From an uncultured Pseudomonadota bacterium (GTDB lineage: Bacteria; Myxococcota_A; Polyangia; HGW-17): a DNA stretch of 5,876 bases. The notes below the pieces were generated by a model. The model was not told the DNA's origin. It saw only the letters and a program-made list of their open reading frames with translations, and ran no database searches. Both the position numbers and the translations under genes were made by a program. Where the stretch lies: the NCBI GenBank assembly GCA_938004375.1, contig CALKWH010000361.1:1-5876 (forward strand), written 5' to 3'. Of the stretch, positions 1 to 4,937 are shown piece by piece (the first letter of the stretch is position 1; each line of letters begins with the position of its first letter).

Positions 1-63
1 CGTGCGTTCACCGTACTGCGCTGTTCTGGCGCGGATCATGGTCGCGAGGTTGTTCTCCTGCAT
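1..63 (-). CDS. Partial CDS (N-terminus only), probable AMP-dependent acyl-CoA synthetase
   Basis: Only the first 21 codons lie in the window, running leftward from an ATG at 63-61 and off the left edge. The visible peptide is MQENNLATMIRARTAQYGER followed by T. The start is supported by a strong Shine-Dalgarno GGGAGG (complement of 71-76) seven bases upstream of the ATG. The pattern 'NLa.MiraR...yGeRtA' is, from family knowledge, how many bacterial long-chain fatty-acid-CoA ligases begin, just before the AMP-binding domain. These enzymes activate fatty acids with ATP and CoA. No catalytic motif is in the window, so the product is an inference from N-terminal resemblance; that a gene starts here is better supported. 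It has the same orientation as the lipoprotein at 198-947, separated by 134 bases. That gap shows only a weak promoter-like match (TTGCTG-N17-CATGTT on the minus strand), so the two could be co-transcribed. Confidence 0.58.
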   Translation of the reverse strand, partial: MQENNLATMIRARTAQYGERT

Positions 64-197
64 GGGTCGTCCTCCCTGTCGCGGAACATGCGATTTTTCA
101 CTTGATTCAGCAAGGTTTTTTCAGCAGATTCGACCGACGCGGCGCGTCATGCGCGACAAGCCGGCGTTCACCTCGCCTGGCCCCGGACACGGAGTCG

Positions 198-947
198 TCA
201 GTCGCCGCAGGCGCAGACCTGGGCGCCGGTGTACGGATGACAGTCGCCCCAACTCGAGCCCGGCCCGATCTGCCCCGCCGAATGAAAGCGCGCGTAATCA
301 CTGACCGTCAACTCCACCACATGGAATCCGGCCTCGGTTTCGTAATAGAAACGCCTGACGGAGCTGCCCTCGAAGGAGTTGCCGCTCTCATTGATTAAAT
401 AATAGGGGTTGGGCGCGAGACACAGGGCCATCGGCGCCGGTTCCCACCCCAGGCAGCGGTCCGCCTCGGTGATCCCCACGCGCACGGCCGGCGCCCAGAA
501 ACAACCCAGTTGCCCGCACGCCTCGGCGTCGGACTGGGCCTCGCAGGCGGCGGCGTCCGGCCCACAGGACCACTCGGGGAACCGCAACCGGAAGTCCCGC
601 TCCTCCAACCAGCCCCGGATTCGTTCCCAGGCATCTATCAGATAGGCTCTCTCCGTGCGGTCACCCACGAAACGATAGAGGGGCTCCGTACTGCCGTTGT
701 TCGCGCACTGGCCTGCGTCGATGCAGACACCATCAATCTGCCCGAAGGCGGCGCAGCGACCGTCGACGTCGATGGAGCGCCACCGGGACCCGGTCCAGGC
801 GCAGCCGCGCGCGGAGGGACAGGTGCCGCTCTTCAGATAATCCTTCTCGCACGCCGTGATCGCGAACGGGTCCTGTTCTTTCTCCGTCACACAACCCCAG
901 GCCGCGCTCAGCGACAGCAGCATCATGGGCAAGCTGAAAAACCTCAT
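198..947 (-). CDS. Cys-rich secreted lipoprotein with a duplicated cysteine module (hypothetical)
   Basis: This is a 249-residue protein that I do not recognise as a named family. It starts at ATG 947-945, preceded by GAGGAGG ending four bases upstream. Residues 1-18 form a lipoprotein signal peptide (MRFF, then a hydrophobic stretch) ending in lipobox A16-W17-G18 | C19. Trp at -2 is unusual, but the rest fits. The mature protein has two copies of one cysteine pattern. Copy 1 is C33, C43, C49-x-W51, C65, C75; copy 2 is C135, C144, C149-x-W151, C165, C176. C49-to-C65 and C149-to-C165 are both 16 residues, and the other spacings differ by one residue at most. The segment between them (about 88-127) is charged and probably helical. 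The tail has three more cysteines (C236, C245, C247). An envelope location and disulfide bonds are inferred; no enzymatic motif is visible. It is divergently arranged with the giant gene at 1404. No clear terminator follows the stop at 198. Confidence 0.85.
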   Translation of the reverse strand: MRFFSLPMMLLSLSAAWGCVTEKEQDPFAITACEKDYLKSGTCPSARGCAWTGSRWRSIDVDGRCAAFGQIDGVCIDAGQCANNGSTEPLYRFVGDRTERAYLIDAWERIRGWLEERDFRLRFPEWSCGPDAAACEAQSDAEACGQLGCFWAPAVRVGITEADRCLGWEPAPMALCLAPNPYYLINESGNSFEGSSVRRFYYETEAGFHVVELTVSDYARFHSAGQIGPGSSWGDCHPYTGAQVCACGD

Positions 948-997
948 CTGGCCTCCTCGCCGGGACGGATCGCAATCGGACCGTCATCCGGCGTGGT

Positions 998-1028
998 TTT
1001 ATATGGCACGGTTCCGATAAAATGCCAA
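998..1028 (-). promoter_or_regulatory. Candidate sigma70-type promoter for the lipoprotein at 198-947
   Basis: Read on the minus strand, a -35 box TTGGCA (complement of 1023-1028, 5/6 to consensus) and a -10 box TATAAA (complement of 998-1003, 5/6) are separated by 19 bases. That spacing is longer than the optimum of 17, so the call is tentative. Transcription would begin near 990, giving a leader of about 43 bases that contains the GAGGAGG ribosome binding site. The -35 box lies 13 bases outside the left edge of the repeat element at 1042-1341. Confidence 0.4.
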
Positions 1029-1100
1029 ACCAATCGTTCTTCCCTGGACGGACGACGGGCAGGCAATCGCGAGAAGTTTTTCCTGATGAGGCTGGCTGGT

Positions 1101-1118
1101 CGATTTCGATTTCGATTT
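1101..1118. repeat. Hexanucleotide tract (CGATTT)x3, left arm of an inverted pair
   Basis: Three perfect CGATTT copies. The reverse complement of the whole 18-base tract occurs perfectly in the tract at 1225-1252 (for example 1234-1251), so the two can pair as a stem with a loop of about 115 bases. AT-rich and simple, unlike the GC-rich genes on both sides. Confidence 0.9.
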
Positions 1119-1148
1119 GGACTGGAGTTTTTGTGGCGCATTCATCCG

Positions 1149-1177
1149 CGTTTCCATCAGGGGAGGGACCGTTTCCA
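1149..1177. repeat. Short direct repeat CGTTTCCA, 21-base spacing
   Basis: CGTTTCCA occurs at 1149-1156 and 1170-1177, start to start 21 bases, or two helical turns. Following bases are partly alike (tCAGG and cAGG). A 6-base inverted pair, TTCATC at 1141-1146 and GATGAA at 1185-1190, encloses it. It could be a paired protein-binding site or simply internal structure of the element at 1042-1341. Short enough to arise by chance. Confidence 0.35.
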
Positions 1178-1224
1178 CAGGAATGATGAACCTCAGTTTG
1201 CTCGTGTTCATGGATTTCTCAAGG

Positions 1225-1252
1225 TCGAAATCGAAATCGAAATCGAAATCGG
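1225..1252. repeat. Hexanucleotide tract (TCGAAA)x4, right arm of an inverted pair
   Basis: Four perfect TCGAAA copies followed by TCGG. It is the reverse-complement counterpart of the CGATTT tract at 1101-1118, one unit longer. Copy number in such tracts usually varies by replication slippage, so it may differ between strains. Confidence 0.9.
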
Positions 1253-1264
1253 TATTCGGTATTC
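1251..1264. repeat. Tandem heptamer (GGTATTC)x2
   Basis: Two perfect GGTATTC copies directly abut the hexanucleotide tract, followed by a degenerate third start (GGTTGG at 1265-1270). The unit length changes from 6 to 7 at this junction. Nothing comparable adjoins the left tract at 1101-1118, so the inverted arrangement is asymmetric here. Confidence 0.75.
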
Positions 1265-1350
1265 GGTTGGTAGGTTCCTGTTCCCTGCAGGTGAATCGTG
1301 AAGTCAACCAGAACTTCTTGCGATCGCCCTGGGACGACGGGACTTGCCGC

Positions 1351-1379
1351 TTGAATTGTGTCTGTCGCTCCCGTATAGT
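1351..1379 (+). promoter_or_regulatory. Sigma70-type promoter for the giant lipoprotein gene
   Basis: A -35 box TTGAAT (1351-1356, 4/6) and a -10 box TATAGT (1374-1379, 5/6) are separated by the optimal 17 bases. Transcription would begin near 1386, giving a very short leader of about 18 bases with the ribosome binding site at 1391-1396. The promoter starts 9 bases outside the right edge of the repeat element at 1042-1341. Its position excludes the in-frame TTG at 1344, which would lie upstream of the transcript. Confidence 0.6.
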
Positions 1380-1390
1380 TTTCATTCTCT

Positions 1391-1403
1391 GAGGAGAATC
1401 GCC
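1391..1403 (+). promoter_or_regulatory. Ribosome binding site that fixes the start at 1404
   Basis: GAGGAG at 1391-1396 sits seven bases before the ATG at 1404. Together with the signal peptide beginning exactly at that ATG, it decides against the upstream in-frame TTG at 1344. Confidence 0.8.
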
Positions 1404-4400
1404 ATGCGTTCTTGTGCCAGATCCATCGCCGGTATATTTGTACTGTTCGCCCTGGTTGCCTGCAACTCCAAGCCCGCGACCGTCGATTCCTGCGGCGACG
1501 GGTTCGTCGATTCCGGAGAAGCGTGTGACTCGGGGGTGGGGGACCAGACCTGCGCCAGCCTGGGGTATTACAACCCCATCGGGATCCTGACCTGCACGGC
1601 GACGTGCACGCTCGACGTCTCGGACTGCGGGGGCCGGTGCGGCGACGGCCAGGTGAACGCCGAGGAGGGCGAAGCCTGCGACGGGATCGACCTGAGCGGC
1701 AACTCCTGCCAGAGCCTGGGCTTTGGCGGCGGCACCCTGGCGTGCCTGGCGGACTGCTCGTTCGACGTGACGGGGTGCGCCAGCATCTGCGGCAACGGTT
1801 ACCTCGAGGGGGACGAGGCCTGCGACGACGGCCAGCTCGCGGACGGCGACGGTTGCTCGGCGACCTGCGCGATCGAGGAGGGCTGGGAGTGCACGCCGGG
1901 GCACTCGAGCGTCTGCACGCCCGTCTGCGGGGACGGGCGGGTGCTGGGCGACGAGGGCTGCGACGGGGACGAGCTCGCCGGCCAGAGCTGCGCGCTGCTG
2001 GGATATTACGGCGGCGCCCTCGCCTGCGGGGACGACTGCGCGCTGGACACGTCCGACTGTGAGGCGTTCGGGCGCTGCGGAGACGATATCATCCAGGCCG
2101 GCTTCGGCGAAGGATGCGACGGGGACGCGCTCGCAGGCCAGAGCTGCGAAGGGCTGGGGAATCACGGCGGCGTCCTCGCCTGCCTCCCGGACTGCTCGGA
2201 CCTCGACCTGACCGACTGCGAAGCGGCCGGCGCCTGCGGCGACGGCGCCATCCAGGACGGCGCCGGCGAGGAGTGCGACAGCGGCGGCCTCGGCGGCCAG
2301 ACCTGCGGGACGCTGGGGTATTACACCGGCACCCTCGCCTGCCACGACGACCTGTGCCTGCTCGACGCCTCGGGCTGCGCGCAGTTCTGCGGGGACTGGA
2401 TCCTCCAGCCGGAACATGAAGAGTGCGACTATTTTGACCTGGATCACCAGACCTGCGCCTCCCTGGGATACCGCGAGGAAGGGACCCTGTACTGCGACCC
2501 TGCGACCTGCACCTTCGACACGAGCCAATGCGGTGGTTTTTGCGGCGACGAGGAGCTGCAATACGGCCTCGAAAGCTGCGACTCCTCAAATCTGGACGGA
2601 GCCACCTGCGAGACCCTGGGGTACCGCCCGGGCGGGGTGCTGCTCTGTGACGGCAGCTGCGCGTTCAGCGACGTGCTGTGCGCGGGCAAGTGCGGCGACG
2701 GCGTCCGCCAGGCGCCCGCGGGCGAGGAGTGCGATTTCCTCGATCATGACCCCGAAGCGTTGCATGACCTGGGCTGTTTCACGGGCGCGCTCGCCTGCGA
2801 CTCCGCCTGCCGGGCGACGCTGCAGACCTGCCTGAAGGCGACCCAGATTGATATGGGATCCAAACATACCTGTGTCCGACTGGACGACGGCACCCTGCGC
2901 TGCTGGGGAGATAACATCGTCGGACAGTTGGGTGACGGCACCACGATGGACCGCGCCGCGCCGGTGCAGGTCAACGGGCTCACGGGCGCGCTCCGAGTCA
3001 CCGGTGGAACCGAACACACCTGCGCGCTGCTCATGGGCGGTACCATCCAGTGCTGGGGAGACAACGACGGCGGACAACTGGGCGACGGCACCCTGGTGTC
3101 CTCTCTCACGCCGGTCACCGTCACCGGGACCGACACCTGGACAGACGTCTCTGCGGGCAGTCTGCACAACTGCGCCCGCGTGTTGGACGGCACGGTGAAG
3201 TGCTGGGGGTACAACTTCCGCGGCCAGCTCGGGAACGGCACCACCACGGGGAGCCAGGTCCCCGTCACCGTCTCCGGTCTCACCGGTGTCACCACGGTCG
3301 CCGCGGGTGGGTTTCATTCCTGCGCGCTCAAGCTCGATGGCACCGTGTCGTGCTGGGGCTACAACACCCGGGGGCAGCTCGGCGACGGCACCAACCTGCA
3401 ACGCACCACGCCGGTGGCCGTCACCGGCCTCACCGGGGCCGTCGCCATCACCGCGGGGGACGATCATACCTGCGCGCTCAAGGGCGACGGCACCGTGTCG
3501 TGCTGGGGCGAGAACGCGAACGGCCAGCTCGGCGACGGCGGCACCGGCTTCAACATGACCCCGGTGGCGGTCACCGGACTCGCCGGCGTCCAAGCCGTCG
3601 CTGCGGGCCACTACCACACCTGCGCGGTCCTCGCCGACGGCACCGCCCGCTGCTGGGGACTGAACACCGACGGACAGCTCGGCGACGGCACCACCGACCA
3701 GCGCACGTCGCCGGTCCCGGTGACCGGCCTCACGGGTGTCACCGCGATCACCGGTGGCGCCTCCCACACCTGCGCGATCCTGGACGACGGCACCGTCCGC
3801 TGCTGGGGCGACAACGTCGAGAGCCAGCTCGGCATCGGGGTGGTCACGGATCGTCTCTCGCCCGACGCCGTCCCCGGAGTCTCGATGGCCGCCGCCGTGC
3901 AGGTCGGAAACAGCCACTCGTGCGCGCACCTCTTGGATGGCACCGCCTCCTGCTGGGGCCAGAACACGAATGGCCAGCTCGGCGACGGCACCACGGTCAG
4001 CCGGGCCACGCCGGCGCCCGTGGGCGGGCTCGTCGGGGCGGTCGCCATGACCGGCAGCGGCAACCATGCCTGCGCGCAGCTCTCGGACGGCACCGCCCGC
4101 TGCTGGGGCGACAACGCCTATCGCCAGCTCGGCGACGGCACCACCACCGACCGATCAGTCCCCACTCCCGTGAGCGGGCTCACTGGCGTCCGAACGCTCG
4201 CCGCCGGGCGCCAGCATTCCTGCGCGGTCCTCACCGATGGCACCGCCCGCTGCTGGGGAGCAAACGGCAGCGGCCGGCTGGGGGACGGCACCACCACCAA
4301 CCGCCCGACCCCCGTGGCGGTCACGGGCCTGACCGGCGCCACGGGCATCACCGCGGGGGCCGTCCACACCTGCGCGATGCTTGCCGACGGTACCGCCCGC

Positions 4401-4934
4401 TGCTGGGGGGGCAACGGGAGCGGCCAGCTCGGCGACGGCACCTTCACCGGTCGCCTCACCCCGGGGACCGTGGTCGGACTTCCCGCGGCGACCGCCCTCA
4501 TCGCGGGCGCGAACCACACCTGCGCGGTCCTCACGGACGGCACCGCCCGCTGCTGGGGCTCCAACCAGCAGGGCCAGCTCGGCGATGGCACCACAACCAA
4601 CCGCTCAACGCCGGTACGCGTCCAGGGGCTCCATGCGGTGGCCGAGCTCGCCGCCGCGGACAGCCACACCTGCACGCGCCTGATCTCCGGCCCCGTGCTG
4701 TGCTGGGGCCAGAACGATCAGGGCCAGCTCGGCGACGGCACCACCGAAAACCGGCCAACCGCCACCGTCGTGCGGAGCCTCACCTCGGCGGTCTCCATCG
4801 CGGCCGGCTTCCGCCACACCTGCGCCGCCCTGAGCGACGGGTCCGTGCAGTGCTGGGGGGACCATGATTATTTACAGTTGGGCTATGAGTCCACGCCCAC
4901 CCGGTCCCTCGTGCCCGTGATGGTCCTGCCGTAA
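1404..4934 (+). CDS. Giant surface lipoprotein: nine Cys-rich (DUF4215-like) repeats plus fourteen RCC1 repeats
   Basis: A 1176-residue predicted lipoprotein. Residues 1-19 are a signal peptide (MRSCAR, hydrophobic IAGIFVLFALVA) with a textbook lipobox L17-V18-A19 | C20; +2 is Asn. Residues 30-476 hold nine cysteine-rich repeats of the Myxococcus/DUF4215 type. From about 480 to the end are fourteen RCC1 units with core H-x-C-x9-CWG-x-N-x-x-GQLGDGT. RCC1 repeats are known to fold as seven-bladed beta-propellers, so fourteen suggests two propellers. Every unit has two cysteines, which suits an oxidising extracytoplasmic setting. No transmembrane anchor, sortase signal or enzymatic motif is visible. 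The likely role, inferred from architecture only, is a lipid-anchored surface protein for adhesion or protein/ligand binding; a nuclear-type RCC1 exchange-factor role is not expected. The start rests on the ribosome binding site at 1391 and the promoter at 1351. It is convergent with the lipoprotein gene ending at 4938. Confidence 0.95.
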   Translation: MRSCARSIAGIFVLFALVACNSKPATVDSCGDGFVDSGEACDSGVGDQTCASLGYYNPIGILTCTATCTLDVSDCGGRCGDGQVNAEEGEACDGIDLSGNSCQSLGFGGGTLACLADCSFDVTGCASICGNGYLEGDEACDDGQLADGDGCSATCAIEEGWECTPGHSSVCTPVCGDGRVLGDEGCDGDELAGQSCALLGYYGGALACGDDCALDTSDCEAFGRCGDDIIQAGFGEGCDGDALAGQSCEGLGNHGGVLACLPDCSDLDLTDCEAAGACGDGAIQDGAGEECDSGGLGGQTCGTLGYYTGTLACHDDLCLLDASGCAQFCGDWILQPEHEECDYFDLDHQTCASLGYREEGTLYCDPATCTFDTSQCGGFCGDEELQYGLESCDSSNLDGATCETLGYRPGGVLLCDGSCAFSDVLCAGKCGDGVRQAPAGEECDFLDHDPEALHDLGCFTGALACDSACRATLQTCLKATQIDMGSKHTCVRLDDGTLRCWGDNIVGQLGDGTTMDRAAPVQVNGLTGALRVTGGTEHTCALLMGGTIQCWGDNDGGQLGDGTLVSSLTPVTVTGTDTWTDVSAGSLHNCARVLDGTVKCWGYNFRGQLGNGTTTGSQVPVTVSGLTGVTTVAAGGFHSCALKLDGTVSCWGYNTRGQLGDGTNLQRTTPVAVTGLTGAVAITAGDDHTCALKGDGTVSCWGENANGQLGDGGTGFNMTPVAVTGLAGVQAVAAGHYHTCAVLADGTARCWGLNTDGQLGDGTTDQRTSPVPVTGLTGVTAITGGASHTCAILDDGTVRCWGDNVESQLGIGVVTDRLSPDAVPGVSMAAAVQVGNSHSCAHLLDGTASCWGQNTNGQLGDGTTVSRATPAPVGGLVGAVAMTGSGNHACAQLSDGTARCWGDNAYRQLGDGTTTDRSVPTPVSGLTGVRTLAAGRQHSCAVLTDGTARCWGANGSGRLGDGTTTNRPTPVAVTGLTGATGITAGAVHTCAMLADGTARCWGGNGSGQLGDGTFTGRLTPGTVVGLPAATALIAGANHTCAVLTDGTARCWGSNQQGQLGDGTTTNRSTPVRVQGLHAVAELAAADSHTCTRLISGPVLCWGQNDQGQLGDGTTENRPTATVVRSLTSAVSIAAGFRHTCAALSDGSVQCWGDHDYLQLGYESTPTRSLVPVMVLP
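1491..2831 (+). repeat. Array of nine Cys-rich protein repeats (DUF4215 / Myxococcus Cys-rich type)
   Basis: Units begin at Cys residues 30, 79, 129, 175, 225, 278, 329, 380 and 430; the last ends at C476. Most follow C-GDG...E-x-CD...L-x-G-x-(T/S)-C-x-x-LGY...L-x-C...C-x-x-D-x-x-x-C, six cysteines each, consistent with three disulfides. Unit 3 (129-174) differs: CGNGYLEGDEACDDG, then DGDGCSATC and WEC, which is the canonical DUF4215 form. Unit 9 has a relocated third cysteine (see findings). Pitch is 46-53 residues, less strict than in the RCC1 array that follows. The repeats are divergent at base level, so the array is old. Confidence 0.88.
2847..4931 (+). repeat. Tandem array of fourteen 150-base RCC1 repeats
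   Basis: The Cys of the CWG motif falls at residues 500, 550, 600 and so on to 1150, in all fourteen units, with no insertion or deletion; at DNA level TGCTGGGG recurs every 150 bases from 2901 to 4851. Each unit reads H-x-C-x9-CWG-x-N-x-x-GQLGDGT-x(6)-P-x-x-V-x-GL-x-G-x(6)-AG with variation. Units 7 and 14 are the most degenerate after CWG. Units 6 and 9-12 share near-identical stretches such as GGCACCGCCCGCTGCTGGGG, implying recent duplication or gene conversion. Units 1-2 diverge more in bases. Confidence 0.95.
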
Positions 4935-4937
4935 ACG

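Larger units (their letters stand above)
1042..1341. mobile_element. MITE-like non-coding repeat element between two divergent promoters (candidate)
   Basis: Three nested layers are visible. The outermost is an imperfect direct repeat: CCCTGGacgGACGACGGG at 1042-1059 and CCCTGGGACGACGGG at 1327-1341, identical except for three extra bases. Just inside are terminal inverted repeats: ATCGCGAGAAGTT at 1066-1078, and the complement of 1312-1324, ATCGCAAGAAGTT (12/13 identical). Extending to 1063-1080 against the complement of 1310-1327 gives 15/18. Innermost are hexanucleotide tracts in opposite orientation at 1101-1118 and 1225-1252. The interior has no convincing gene. The minus-strand open frame 999-1211 has a low-complexity SKSKSKS stretch, lacks a good ribosome binding site and would overlap the 198-947 promoter. 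The layout (short inverted ends, flanking direct repeats, no transposase) resembles a miniature element mobilised in trans. An alternative is an intergenic repeat that grew by slippage. Copies elsewhere in the genome cannot be seen from here. Confidence 0.45.

Noticed and set aside
115..121. T-run (GGTTTTTTC) as a transcription terminator
   Set aside because: The T-run is on the plus strand, while both adjacent genes run on the minus strand, and no stable stem directly precedes it.
999..1211. Small minus-strand frame (about 70 codons) starting inside the repeat element
   Set aside because: Its middle is the hexanucleotide tract read as SKSKSKS, the ribosome binding site is poor, and it overlaps the candidate promoter of the 198-947 gene.
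510..1301. Plus-strand open frame antisense to the 249-residue lipoprotein
   Set aside because: It has no signal or domain and includes the (TCGAAA)n tract as an EIEIEIEI run. The minus-strand gene has a ribosome binding site, signal peptide and ordered cysteines.
1344..1403. In-frame TTG at 1344 as start of the giant gene
   Set aside because: It lies upstream of the promoter boxes at 1351-1379, lacks a ribosome binding site, and would place 20 residues in front of a complete lipoprotein signal peptide that starts at ATG 1404.
999..2561. Long open frame on the minus strand (520 codons) opposite the Cys-rich repeats
   Set aside because: It lies antisense to the well-supported gene at 1404-4934, is dominated by Ala/Val/Gly/Arg low-complexity sequence typical of antisense frames in GC-rich DNA, and crosses the intergenic repeat element and the promoter at 1351.
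2586..4067. Long open frame on the minus strand (493 codons) opposite the RCC1 array
   Set aside because: The 150-base repeat is a multiple of three, so if one unit lacks a stop in an alternative frame the whole array tends to stay open. The product is repetitive, Gly/Ala/Asp/Arg-rich, with no export signal.
3050..4867. Open +2-type frame (605 codons) inside the giant gene, very rich in Arg and His
   Set aside because: It is an alternative-frame reading of the RCC1 repeats kept open by the 150-base period. It has no ribosome binding site or recognisable domain.
2847..4931. CRISPR-like or satellite DNA interpretation of the regular 150-base repeats
   Set aside because: The units are contiguous, all in one reading frame and encode a known beta-propeller repeat; there are no spacers and no cas genes.
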